Source: Ruminococcus sp. AM22-13
GTDB lineage: Bacteria > Bacillota > Clostridia > Lachnospirales > Lachnospiraceae
DNA: 64,000 nt
NCBI RefSeq assembly: GCF_003471165.1
Contig: NZ_QRIL01000012.1
Location: 27,243 to 91,242, forward strand
Direction: 5' to 3'
Positions 19,420-27,342 of this stretch are shown here, piece after piece (position 1 is the first letter of the stretch; each line of letters opens with the position of its first letter). A program made the position numbers and the translations under genes. The notes below the pieces were generated by a model. The model was not told the origin of the DNA. It was given only the letters and a program-made list of their open reading frames with translations, and did not search any database.

Positions 19420-20886
19420 ATGGCGGCTACAAGACTAATTGCGCTGCATATCAATAAAGGAAAGACGGTAGCGCAGTGTCTGGCTGACCGTACTGATTAT
19501 TCTGAGAATGCAGCAAAGACGGAAGATGGAAAATATATCAGCGCGTATGCCTGTGACGCAAAGACCTGTGATGAAGAATTTCTGCTTTCTAAACGGCAGT
19601 ATGAGCATATCACCGGTAGAACCCAGGCGCATGATGTGATTGCATATCAGATTCGGCAATCCTTTAAGCCCGGAGAAATCACGCCGGAGGAGGCGAACAA
19701 GGTTGGGTATGAGACAGCCATGCGATTCACCAAGGGAAAACACGCATTTATCGTGGCTACCCATGTTGATCGTGCGCACATTCATAACCACATTATTTTT
19801 AATTCGACTACATTAGACTGCACCAGAAAATTCCGAGATTTTCGCTTGTCAGGACTTGCACTGGCAAGGCTCAGTGATATCGTCTGCCTGGAACATCGGC
19901 TGTCGGTCATTATCCGGAAGCCCTATGGGGAGCGGCAGAAGAGAACGGAATACCCGGAGAGAAAATCGCAGCGTGATGAAATCTGCGAGGCCATTGATAC
20001 GGTATTGGAAAGAAAACCAAAAGACTTCCGGGAACTGATTGGTATTTTGCAGGAAGTAGGGTACGAGTATAAAGATGGAAAACAGCCTGCACTGCGGGGA
20101 AAAGGCCACGCCAGATTTGCTCGTTTCCGCTCTCTTGGTAAAGGATATTCGGTTGAAGAACTATGCGAAGTGATTGCTGGAAATGCGGTTCATAAAAGCA
20201 AATTTGTAGAGAAAACTCGCACAAGCGCACGGTCGGCGCAGGTGCATCAGAAGGCGGAGCTGTCGTTCCTTATAGATGTCCGTGCCAAAATGCAGGCAGG
20301 CAAAGGCGCGGGATATGCACGCTGGGCAAAAGTCTTTAATCTGAAGCAGATGGCGAAAGCTATGATGTTCATGGAAGAGCATGGAATCAAGAGCTATGCA
20401 GAGCTGAAAGAAAAAGCAGATGGGATTTCTGAAGAATGCGATGCGTTGCTGGAATCTGTAAAGGCAGATGAGGCACGGATGTCGGAAGTGTCAGTGCTGC
20501 GGAAGCATCTAATCAATTATGCCAAGACAAAAGATGTTTTTGCCGCATATAAAGCATCCGGCTACAATCGGGAGTTCTATGAAGCCCATCGGGATACGCT
20601 GGCCTTACGCAGCGCAGCGAAAAAGGCGTTTGATGGTTATAAGAAAGAGAATGGCTCTGACAAAAAGCTCCCGCGCATCAGCGAGCTGAACGCAGAGTAT
20701 GCGATGCTTCTGGAACGAAAGAAAAGCTCCTATGCAGAGTATCGCAAGACCAAATCGGAAATGCAGGATTGGCTTGTGGCACAGAAGATTGTGCAGGAAA
20801 TCCTGAAAGAGGACGAACAGAAAAAAGAGCAACTGCATGAGCAGGAAGTGCGGCAGGAAGAAGAAAATAAGGAGAATAGTAGATGA
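19420..20886 (+). CDS. Relaxase of ICE 1 (MOBP type)
   Basis: A 488-residue relaxase/mobilization nuclease. The metal-binding motif THVDRAHIHNHIIFNS lies near residues 110-125; the N-terminal region holds a candidate catalytic Tyr in the TDYSENA segment. The C-terminal half is helical and charged with a Glu/Lys/Gln-rich end (EDEQKKEQLHEQEVRQEEEN). It nicks oriT and pilots the strand into the VirB4-powered channel. TGGAGGA precedes ATG 19420 by 9 bases. A strong terminator follows the stop. Confidence 0.88.
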   Translation: MAATRLIALHINKGKTVAQCLADRTDYSENAAKTEDGKYISAYACDAKTCDEEFLLSKRQYEHITGRTQAHDVIAYQIRQSFKPGEITPEEANKVGYETAMRFTKGKHAFIVATHVDRAHIHNHIIFNSTTLDCTRKFRDFRLSGLALARLSDIVCLEHRLSVIIRKPYGERQKRTEYPERKSQRDEICEAIDTVLERKPKDFRELIGILQEVGYEYKDGKQPALRGKGHARFARFRSLGKGYSVEELCEVIAGNAVHKSKFVEKTRTSARSAQVHQKAELSFLIDVRAKMQAGKGAGYARWAKVFNLKQMAKAMMFMEEHGIKSYAELKEKADGISEECDALLESVKADEARMSEVSVLRKHLINYAKTKDVFAAYKASGYNREFYEAHRDTLALRSAAKKAFDGYKKENGSDKKLPRISELNAEYAMLLERKKSSYAEYRKTKSEMQDWLVAQKIVQEILKEDEQKKEQLHEQEVRQEEENKENSR

Positions 20887-20894
20887 TGGAATGT

Positions 20895-20940
20895 CCGGTG
20901 CAGTGTGGGCGTAATGCTCATGCTGCACCGGGCTTTTTTT
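20895..20940 (+). terminator. Terminator after ICE 1 relaxase
   Basis: Perfect 9-bp stem CCGGTGCAG/CTGCACCGG with a 19-base loop, then GCTTTTTTT. Confidence 0.85.
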
Positions 20941-21007
20941 CTTTGGCAGGAACTGCCGTTAAAGCATCCGGAACGGATGCGCAGCTCGATGCCGCAGGCA
21001 GCGTTCT

Positions 21008-22537
21008 ATGGGGATTGGGGAGTTTCCCCAACAAGCAGAAAATCGCTTTCGTGTCACGAAAGCCCTGCTTGCCGATGTGGAGCAGTACGAGGATTTTTTC
21101 GCCGCCCTTGAAAAAGCGTCCCCCGTCCCGATTGCATTTGAGCAGATCACAAACGGCGCAAATGGGTATTTCAGTTTGACCGACAAGCGTATTGCAATCA
21201 AAGAGGGCGTGAGTGAATTACAGGCGGTAAAGACCGCCATTCACGAAATCGCCCATGCGAAGCTGCACGACGTAGACTTAAACGCCCCGCCGGAGCAGCA
21301 AAACCGCGTTGACCGCCATACCTGCGAGGTAGAAGCGGAAAGCGTCGCTTATACGGTTTGCCAGCATTTCGGCCTTGATACTTCCGATTACTCTTTCGGC
21401 TATGTGGCTGGTTGGAGCAGCGGCAAGGAAATGACCGAGTTAAAAGCGTCCCTTGAAACAATACAGACCACCGCAAAGGAACTCATTACCGAGATTGAGG
21501 GGCATTTTACCGAGTTGCAGCAGCAGCGGCAAGCCGAGCAGGAGCAGGGCGATACCTTTTCCATTTATCAGTTAAAGCGCGGGGACGAAACAAGGGACTT
21601 GCGCTTTGAGCCTTATGACCGTCTGCAAGCGGCTGGACTTACCATTGACCGGGTAAATTATGAACTCGTCTATACTGCACCGCTTACAAAGGATATGACG
21701 CTGGGCGACATTTGGGAAAGGTTTAATATCGACCACCCCGCCGACTTTAAGGGGCATAGCCTTTCCGTTTCCGACATTGTTGTGCTTCATCAGAACGACG
21801 AGGACACCGCCCACTATGTAGACAGTATCGGTTTTCAGCAAGTGCCGGAGTTTTTGCAGGAGCAGCAGACCCCCGTATTTGACAAGCTGCCGCCCGAACA
21901 GCAGCAAGCCTTGTCCGACACCGTACAAGACACTTTGCAAATGCTGGTTGACGCAGACAAGCGGATTTATGGCGACGTTACGGGCAAGACCCTTGAAGCA
22001 ATCGCGGCGCAAGGATATTCCTACAAGGACGGGCAGCTTGAAAAGCAGCAGCCGGAAGCGACCCCCGACAGCCTTTTGACGGGTGAAACCGTTAGAACGC
22101 CGAGGGGCAATTTTCATATTACCGATATGAGCCGTGAACAGATCGAAGCGGCGGGATTTGGTTTTCACCATGCGTCGGAGGACGGGAAGTATCTCATTAT
22201 GGGGAATGGCACACAGGCTTATGCCATAGCCGCCGAGCAGCCGCAGCGGGATAATCCCTTAAAGCACGTCGAGGACACCATAGAGCAGAACGACAACAAT
22301 TTTGACGGGCTTATCAACAATACGCCGCAAACGCCCACCGTTGCAGATTTTGAGCAGCGGGCAAAGGCGGGGGAAGCGATTTCCGTTACCGACCTTGCAA
22401 AAGCGGTAAAAGCCGAGAAACGGGAACAGCCGCAGAAAAAACCGTCCATTTTGAAGAAGCTGGACGAATACAAGAAACAGGCGGCGCAGCAGCCGAAAGA
22501 TAAACAGAAAGAGCATAAAAAGGATTTGGAGGTTTGA
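21008..22537 (+). CDS. Truncated ArdC-like zincin + YodL + DUF4316-like protein
   Basis: A 509-residue frame. Residues 25-140 are the metallopeptidase part of ArdC-type antirestriction proteins with HEIAHAKLHD near residue 79; residues about 190-290 are a YodL domain (SIYQLKRGD ... GHSLSVSDIVVLHQND ... YVDSIGFQQVPEFL); the C-terminal 200 residues resemble DUF4316. The ssDNA-binding N-terminus expected in ArdC is missing. The frame starts at ATG 21008 inside the oriT-like junction, without a ribosome site, so the gene was probably beheaded during insertion and may not be expressed. It is followed by a TTRAP gene, as the YodL gene at 10.1 kb is. Confidence 0.7.
   Translation: MGIGEFPQQAENRFRVTKALLADVEQYEDFFAALEKASPVPIAFEQITNGANGYFSLTDKRIAIKEGVSELQAVKTAIHEIAHAKLHDVDLNAPPEQQNRVDRHTCEVEAESVAYTVCQHFGLDTSDYSFGYVAGWSSGKEMTELKASLETIQTTAKELITEIEGHFTELQQQRQAEQEQGDTFSIYQLKRGDETRDLRFEPYDRLQAAGLTIDRVNYELVYTAPLTKDMTLGDIWERFNIDHPADFKGHSLSVSDIVVLHQNDEDTAHYVDSIGFQQVPEFLQEQQTPVFDKLPPEQQQALSDTVQDTLQMLVDADKRIYGDVTGKTLEAIAAQGYSYKDGQLEKQQPEATPDSLLTGETVRTPRGNFHITDMSREQIEAAGFGFHHASEDGKYLIMGNGTQAYAIAAEQPQRDNPLKHVEDTIEQNDNNFDGLINNTPQTPTVADFEQRAKAGEAISVTDLAKAVKAEKREQPQKKPSILKKLDEYKKQAAQQPKDKQKEHKKDLEV
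21015..21072. other. oriT-like site, copy a (left junction of second element)
   Basis: TTGGGG/CCCCAA inverted repeat at 21015-21031, CCCAACAAGCA at 21027-21037, second inverted repeat GCTTTCG/CGAAAGC at 21045-21063 and TGCTTGC at 21066-21072. The site at 24604-24660 has the same parts: identical CCCAACAAGCA, identical TGCTTGC, and exactly 28 bases between them in both. It lies where the truncated zincin/YodL gene begins. Confidence 0.6.
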
Positions 22538-22541
22538 TAGC

Positions 22542-22751
22542 ATGAATACCCGCTTTACCATTGAGGAAGAAAACATTGTTGCGATCTACGCCGAGGACAG
22601 CCGGGAAACAACGCTTGAAAATATCCTTGCCGCCATGCCCTACATGGACGAGGATATGCGCCAGCTTGCCGCCGCAGCGGTGAACAAGCTGCAAGCCATG
22701 ACGGACAGCGAGTTTTCCGAAAGGGAGTTTATCTTGACCGACGAGGAATAG
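22542..22751 (+). CDS. TTRAP family protein, second copy
   Basis: A 69-residue protein (FTIEEENIVAIYAEDSRETT ... LAAAAVNKLQAMTDSEFSE) of the transposon-transfer assisting family, four bases after the upstream stop. GC-richer than the copy at 10.67 kb. A near-perfect terminator follows. Confidence 0.75.
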   Translation: MNTRFTIEEENIVAIYAEDSRETTLENILAAMPYMDEDMRQLAAAAVNKLQAMTDSEFSEREFILTDEE

Positions 22752-22758
22752 CCCATAG

Positions 22759-22811
22759 AGAACAGGGGCGCGGTTGCCGATTTCCGGCACCGCGCCCCTG
22801 TTCTTTTTTTG
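22759..22811. terminator. Strong terminator between convergent TTRAP and mobA
   Basis: Perfect 15-bp stem GAACAGGGGCGCGGT/ACCGCGCCCCTGTTC with a 14-base loop and T-tract to 22811. Confidence 0.85.
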
Positions 22812-22952
22812 TCCTTGCGTGGACAATTAGAAAGCCGTTTTTGCGGGTTTGAATATACTTTATCGTCTATGTCGTTTTCATGCGCTGGAAGCCGCAGAAA
22901 CACAGGCGTTTTCAGCCCTTAACATTCCACTTGCCACCCCATGTTTTGCGCC

Positions 22953-24287
22953 TTATCGCTCCTGCTCCCGCGCCCTGCTTTGGGACGGGTAAAGAATACT
23001 ATCGACGTTCTTTTTGACAACGCCGTATTCCTGCATTTGCTTCTTGGCTTGCCGATAATCTTCATACAATTTGGTTTTCCTGTCGTTTAAGCTTCTATAC
23101 TCCTTGCGCAGCGCGGCGAGATCGGGCAGCTTCTTTATCTGCATTTCCTTTAATGCCCTTGCCGCAGCTTCAAACAGGATAATTTCGCTTTCATGCCCCC
23201 GCAGATACTTTTCCTTGTCCGGCGATTTTCGGTATTCATCGTAAATCGGTTTTAACTGTCGGTATGTGGTGGTGTGCTTGATAAGCAGCGACAAATCAGA
23301 CATACGCTGTTCCACTTCCTTAACCGCCTTTGCCGCCGCGTCATGAGCGGTCATAATATCGGCTATCTTGCTTTCAAGTTCGCTATAATACTCAATCTTG
23401 TTTTCGGTTAGGAAGTTCATGCTTTTAGCAGCCTGTTTCAGATTATGGATTTTTGCCCACCGTTCATAGCCCGCCGACTGTTGGGCTTTGATACTGTTTT
23501 CAAGATCGACGACAAGCCGGATTTTCTTATCTTCCCGCAGCGTTTTTGTTTTGGCAACATACACGCCCTTGATACGCTCCTTTATCGCTTCTTCCGTATA
23601 GGCCGCGCCGAGCGTCTTTGTGCGGGTAAACCGTTCCTGTCCGGCAGCGCGAAAGGAAATGTATTTGCCCTGTTTGATTTCATACCCCATTTCCTGCAAG
23701 CGGCGCAGCAGTTCGTCAAAATCTTTCACTTGGGGAATGAGAGTATCTATCGCCGTTTTCAGCTTTGCTTTGTAGCTTGTCCCTTGCTTTTCGGCGGTGT
23801 ATTCTGCATAGCTTTTTCCCTTGTCCTGTCCCGGTACGACGACGGATAGCCCATGCTCTTTACATATCCTGTCGCTGGTGCGCCGGATAAAGTGATAGCT
23901 TTGCTTGTTGGAATGGTACTTTTTGTAGTCAACGAAGCTAACCGCGTTGAAAATCAAGTGATTATGCAGATGGTCTTTATCGACGTGAGTTGTCAAAACA
24001 AACTCATACTTGCCGCCTAATACCGCCCCGGCAAGTTCCATGCCGATTTTGTGCGCTTCTTCCGGTGTGGTTTCTCCCACCGCAAAGGATTGTATCAAGT
24101 GCCGCCCTAAATGTGTGCCGCGATCTCCGGCAGCTTCCCGCGTCCATGCAAACTCAATATCGGCGGTTTCCAGCCCGCAGCCGAAAGAGGACGCAAGCAG
24201 CTTCCCGTCTGTCTTTTCGGGATTTAAGATATAGTCTATCGCAGCCTTTAAGGTTGATTTAATAGGGTGCGTCTTTGTAACCGCCAT
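22953..24287 (-). CDS. mobA: MobA-type relaxase of the second element
   Basis: A 444-residue MOBP relaxase. MAVTKTHPIKSTLKAAIDYI begins the protein (catalytic Tyr candidate in AIDYILNP), and THVDKDHLHNHLIFNAV near residues 116-131 is the metal site. The C-terminus is a long charged helical region ending in SRAREQER. It overlaps mobC by 40 bases and both read leftward away from the oriT-like site at 24.6 kb. It can mobilise the second element using a transfer channel such as the ICE 1 VirB4 system (inference). Confidence 0.9.
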   Translation of the reverse strand: MAVTKTHPIKSTLKAAIDYILNPEKTDGKLLASSFGCGLETADIEFAWTREAAGDRGTHLGRHLIQSFAVGETTPEEAHKIGMELAGAVLGGKYEFVLTTHVDKDHLHNHLIFNAVSFVDYKKYHSNKQSYHFIRRTSDRICKEHGLSVVVPGQDKGKSYAEYTAEKQGTSYKAKLKTAIDTLIPQVKDFDELLRRLQEMGYEIKQGKYISFRAAGQERFTRTKTLGAAYTEEAIKERIKGVYVAKTKTLREDKKIRLVVDLENSIKAQQSAGYERWAKIHNLKQAAKSMNFLTENKIEYYSELESKIADIMTAHDAAAKAVKEVEQRMSDLSLLIKHTTTYRQLKPIYDEYRKSPDKEKYLRGHESEIILFEAAARALKEMQIKKLPDLAALRKEYRSLNDRKTKLYEDYRQAKKQMQEYGVVKKNVDSILYPSQSRAREQER

Positions 24288-24577
24288 ATCTCGTCCACCG
24301 CCTTTTTAATGTCCTCTATATCCTGCCTGTAAACCGTCCCCGTCGCATTGGCGCGTTTTGCAATTTGGTTGATGTTCCGGCTCACCGCTTGCAGTTCCCG
24401 GATATATGCTTTTGTGTCGCTTCGGTCAACGACAAGAATATACCCGTCTATCGCCATTTTACGGAAGTATGCCCCATACTGCTTTATGGGAAGCTGCTTC
24501 ATCTTCTCGTCGATCAGCCGCTTTTCTTCTTCCGTAACGTAAAACTTCATCTGTATATTTCTCTTTCGGTTTTCCAT
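24248..24577 (-). CDS. mobC: MobC relaxosome protein of the second element
   Basis: A 109-residue protein beginning MENRKRNIQMKFYVTEEEK with the MobC tail LQAVSRNINQIAKRANATG. It starts 27 bases from the oriT-like inverted repeats. A decayed homologue with the same N-terminal sequence lies at 47.6 kb beside a third oriT-like copy. Confidence 0.88.
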   Translation of the reverse strand: MENRKRNIQMKFYVTEEEKRLIDEKMKQLPIKQYGAYFRKMAIDGYILVVDRSDTKAYIRELQAVSRNINQIAKRANATGTVYRQDIEDIKKAVDEIWRLQRRTLLNQP

Positions 24578-24603
24578 TTCCGCACCGCCTTTCGGTATAA
24601 GGG

Positions 24604-24660
24604 TTTGGGATTATCCCAACAAGCATTTTCCGCAAACGGGTACTCGTTTGCTGTGCTTGC
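24604..24660. other. oriT-like site, copy b (upstream of mobC)
   Basis: TTTGGGA/TCCCAA inverted repeat, CCCAACAAGCA at 24615-24625, second inverted repeat GCAAACG/CGTTTGC and TGCTTGC at 24654-24660. Position directly upstream of divergently placed mobC-mobA is the classic oriT position. The nick base is not resolved. Confidence 0.7.
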
Positions 24661-24722
24661 TATCTACTCCATACCCCCACCGAAAGGCGGTATTTGTTGC
24701 GCGTTCCTTTGATTTTGGACGC

Positions 24723-24757
24723 AAAAAAAGATTGCAGCCGCCATGCGCTGCAATCTC
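24723..24757 (-). terminator. Terminator of the Orf9-like regulator
   Basis: GATTGCAG/CTGCAATC stem at 24730-24755; on the minus strand it is followed by seven T. Confidence 0.75.
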
Positions 24758-24778
24758 CCGATTTCTCATATTGTGAGG

Positions 24779-25141
24779 TTAATCCTCTGCTTTTTCGACT
24801 TCCGTTATCTCCCTTGCTGTTGCGGTTACAATCCGTATGCCTTTATCGCTCATACCGTCCAGCAGCGCGTCAAGCTGCCGCCGCCCGGTGGATTTCTCCG
24901 CATTGCTGTTCGGGAAGAAAAATTGATCTACCGAAATATGATACCGGGTTACAAGGTCATAGAATACCTGTAAACTCGGCTGTTGTCCCTTGTTCTCGAT
25001 ATTCGCAAGGTAGCGCGGGGAAATATATAACTCGTCGCTTACCTTTTTGCGGCTCTCGCCGTATTCATTTCTCGCGGCTTTTATAGCTGCCCCGAAAGCC
25101 TTAAAGTCGTACAATGGTACGGGTCTTTTTGCCATTTTCAT
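24779..25141 (-). CDS. XRE-type HTH regulator (Tn916 Orf9-like)
   Basis: A 120-residue repressor-like protein: KKVSDELYISPRYLANIENK is the helix-turn-helix, followed by a C-terminal helical domain. It is divergent from the leader/KTR transcription unit, the position of Orf9 in Tn916-family elements, where it controls the transfer and recombination genes. AGGGTGA precedes the start. It is terminated by its own hairpin. Confidence 0.75.
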   Translation of the reverse strand: MKMAKRPVPLYDFKAFGAAIKAARNEYGESRKKVSDELYISPRYLANIENKGQQPSLQVFYDLVTRYHISVDQFFFPNSNAEKSTGRRQLDALLDGMSDKGIRIVTATAREITEVEKAED

Positions 25142-25227
25142 TCACCCTGTTACATTTTACAGTTCACCTTTCTTTTTGATATGTCCACACAATTCATATC
25201 ATTAGGTTAAATACTTCCTGTTGTGTA

Positions 25228-25256
25228 TTGACAGTAGACTGATTTTCTGATAAAAT
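25228..25256 (+). promoter_or_regulatory. Sigma-A promoter of the attenuator leader
   Basis: TTGACA at 25228, 17-base spacer, TAAAAT at 25251. Confidence 0.8.
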
Positions 25257-25268
25257 AAAATTTATGTA

Positions 25269-25385
25269 AAAGGAGGCGGCGTTTATGTTGCATAGCATGC
25301 GTATTAGATAAGCATTGAAAAAAAGGATTTTCCCATTTTCAACATGGGCTTTTTTGTCATGCTTATTTTGCGGATGCTATACAAA
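25269..25385 (+). promoter_or_regulatory. Transcription-attenuation leader with 8-codon peptide
   Basis: AAAGGAGGCGG at 25269-25279 precedes a tiny reading frame 25285-25311 (MLHSMRIR). Alternative pairings follow: TAAGCAT (25309) with ATGCTTA (about 25356), ATAGCAT (25292) with ATGCTAT (about 25374), and an inner CCCA/TGGG hairpin followed by CTTTTTT. This is the layout of leaders upstream of tet(M)-class ribosomal-protection genes, where ribosome stalling changes termination. The gene now following is a KTR gene, not a resistance gene, so the original target may have been lost or replaced. Confidence 0.65.
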
Positions 25386-25465
25386 AAACTAACGACGTAT
25401 AGATATAGTATAGACATAGTGCAAGCTATGCCTTAGTTTTGTTGTACTGCTCTGTGCATTATAAA

Positions 25466-25509
25466 TGCAGGTCAATGCTCATGTTGAGGATTGACCTGCA
25501 TTTTTTTGT
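25466..25509 (+). terminator. Terminator upstream of KTR gene
   Basis: AATGCAGGTCAAT/ATTGACCTGCATT stem around a 12-base loop, followed by TTTTTT. Confidence 0.8.
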
Positions 25510-25532
25510 GTAAAAAGGACGAGTGAAATATA

Positions 25533-25718
25533 ATGCTTAAAAAATATTGGATAAAATGTCCGATTTGTAACGGAAAGACGAGAGTTCAAGTATTTCATAA
25601 TACTGTATTAAAAGATTTTCCTCTTTTCTGCCCTAAATGCAAATTGACGCATATCATTGATGTAGAAAAATTAGAGATTGTAATCAAAAATACAGAAAAA
25701 CAAACTTTTATTATTTAG
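25533..25718 (+). CDS. Cysteine-rich KTR-domain protein
   Basis: A 61-residue zinc-ribbon-like protein: CPICNGKTRVQV and CPKCK are two CxxC knuckles. This small family accompanies resistance genes in Tn916-like elements; a second copy is at 48.74 kb. The C-terminus here (KNTEKQTFII) differs from the PDAKTQSR end of the other copy, and a piece matching that end is found after the RlmN-like gene at 28.33 kb, so the locus was probably rearranged. Confidence 0.75.
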   Translation: MLKKYWIKCPICNGKTRVQVFHNTVLKDFPLFCPKCKLTHIIDVEKLEIVIKNTEKQTFII

Positions 25719-25844
25719 AAGACCTGCTAACAAAAGTCAAGAAAAAAATTCAAAAATTTAAGCAGCACAAAAATGGCGCACCCAAACAAGCCACTTTGCA
25801 TCTGAAATTTCAGATGGTGGCTGTCCGTAGATGATGAAACGGCA

Positions 25845-27053
25845 TTATGCCTCGTCTAAGGCGTCCAAATAAGCTTTAACAGTTGCGTAGTAAATGCGGA
25901 GGAATTTGTTCGCCGAGGCCATCATGTAAACCTTGTAAGGCTTTCCTTCGGAACGCTTTCTGTCCATGAATTGGTATATGGGTTCATCTGGCGGAGCGTT
26001 CTGCAAGTAAATCCCCATTACGAGAAATAACGTTCTGCGCAGCGAGGACGAACCACGCTTAGAGATGCTTCTGCTGTAAACATCCATCTGCCCAGACTGG
26101 TACGGAGGGGCGTCAATACCCGCAAATGCCACCAAGGCTTTCTTGGAATGAAAGCGGCGAACGTCTCCGATTTCTGCCATGAGCTGTGGACCGAGTGCCG
26201 GGCCAACGCCAAATATCTTCATTACCACCGGATACTCCGGAAGCGAAGCTGCCAGTGACTGCATTTCCTGCTTGAGAGAGGCCAATGCCGTTGAGGTTAC
26301 CCGGAGCAGAGAGACAGCCTGTTCCACCAAAAGCTTAGTGGTGTCTGTCTTTGGCATGACACCAAAATGGCCGCAGGCGGAAGCGTAGATATCCAGCGCC
26401 TTATCCTCGCTGAAATTGTAACCGAGTTTCTTACACCACTTCTGATATTTGGCAACAAAGACTTTCTCAGAGCTGCCGCAAACGCACTCACAGTGCCAGA
26501 ATGTGGCTACAAAGTCCACCCACTTCTCGCTGCCGTCAGCGCGTGGAGGGCTTGAAAACAGGCGATTTGCGTCAGGGAAAGCAGTATCCAGCAAAGAAAT
26601 TAGGTTGTTCTTCAGCATGGTTTGTACCTTGGAATACTGCTGGTACTGCCTGTAGCAGTTTTTCAGCATCAATCGGGTATCTTCTTCCGGAACGTACCTC
26701 GGTAAGGCAAGCCAGTGATCGAGACCGTAGTTTGCCAACTTGATGGCATCCTTCTTGTCGGTCTTGGCTCGCCGCAAACTGTTGTTCCCGTAGCCATGCA
26801 CCAACATTGCATTGACTACTGAAACGTAAAAGCCGGAGTCATTTAGTAACCAGGCTACCGGCAGATGGTAATTACCCGTGGCTTCCATAACGACACGGGT
26901 CTCACCGGGCAGGCTTCTAAGCAGCTTTGCCAGCTCGCACAGTTCGCTGTCCGTGTGACGAACTTCAAAGGGAGAGACCGCCACTTCTCCAAAGGGGCGC
27001 ATGACGGCGATCATGCTTTTGCCTTTGGAAACATCAATGCCAACAGAGTTCAT
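25845..27053 (-). CDS. IS110-family DEDD transposase
   Basis: A 402-residue recombinase. The N-terminal RuvC-like domain begins MNSVGIDVSKGKSMIAVM with D7, then VVMEATGNY (E), and AKTDKKDA (D,D). The C-terminal Tnp20 domain has GVGPALGPQLMAEIGD and the serine region SKRGSSSLRRTL. GGAGG precedes the ATG at 27053; in-frame codons upstream lack support. IS110 enzymes insert without target duplication and are guided by a bridge RNA made from their own non-coding end. Confidence 0.92.
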   Translation of the reverse strand: MNSVGIDVSKGKSMIAVMRPFGEVAVSPFEVRHTDSELCELAKLLRSLPGETRVVMEATGNYHLPVAWLLNDSGFYVSVVNAMLVHGYGNNSLRRAKTDKKDAIKLANYGLDHWLALPRYVPEEDTRLMLKNCYRQYQQYSKVQTMLKNNLISLLDTAFPDANRLFSSPPRADGSEKWVDFVATFWHCECVCGSSEKVFVAKYQKWCKKLGYNFSEDKALDIYASACGHFGVMPKTDTTKLLVEQAVSLLRVTSTALASLKQEMQSLAASLPEYPVVMKIFGVGPALGPQLMAEIGDVRRFHSKKALVAFAGIDAPPYQSGQMDVYSRSISKRGSSSLRRTLFLVMGIYLQNAPPDEPIYQFMDRKRSEGKPYKVYMMASANKFLRIYYATVKAYLDALDEA

Positions 27054-27059
27054 GTATCT

Positions 27060-27310
27060 ACCTCCAGTACAAAATCGCGCAACCGGAACCCATCTTTTAC
27101 TCATTGCCGATTCAATCTATTGGGTGACACGAACTCCCCGGCATTGCGGTAGGCTCAACCTGCTTAAATCGAACGCTACAATAAGAGGACGGCTGACAGT
27201 CTTCTGAACGGACACGAAAGCCCAAGAAAGGAGAGGTCAGCCGGTTGCTCCTCTTATTGTAGCTTAGGCATGAGACGGATGAAAGCCGGACTGGCTGCCC
27301 GGCTTTCCTG
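27060..27310 (-). ncRNA. Candidate IS110 bridge RNA region
   Basis: Non-coding stretch upstream of the IS110 transposase start, where IS110 members encode their bridge RNA. It contains an exact 15-base inverted repeat (GCTACAATAAGAGGA at 27175 and its complement at 27249), extended by CGGCTGAC/GTCAGCCG across a 5-base bulge, with a 38-base loop, plus a second AAGCCGG/CCGGCTT hairpin at about 27284-27306. RNA function is inferred from family knowledge. Confidence 0.45.
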
Positions 27311-27342
27311 TCCAAATTTATTGTAATAGAAAGGATATAAAA

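Larger units (their letters stand above)
25740..27310 (-). mobile_element. IS110-family insertion sequence (ends approximate)
   Basis: One DEDD transposase gene with long non-coding flanks and no terminal inverted repeats, as in IS110. It separates the KTR gene from the RlmN-like gene. A palindrome CATCTGAAA/TTTCAGATG at about 25800-25817 lies after the transposase stop. Exact ends were not resolved. Confidence 0.75.
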
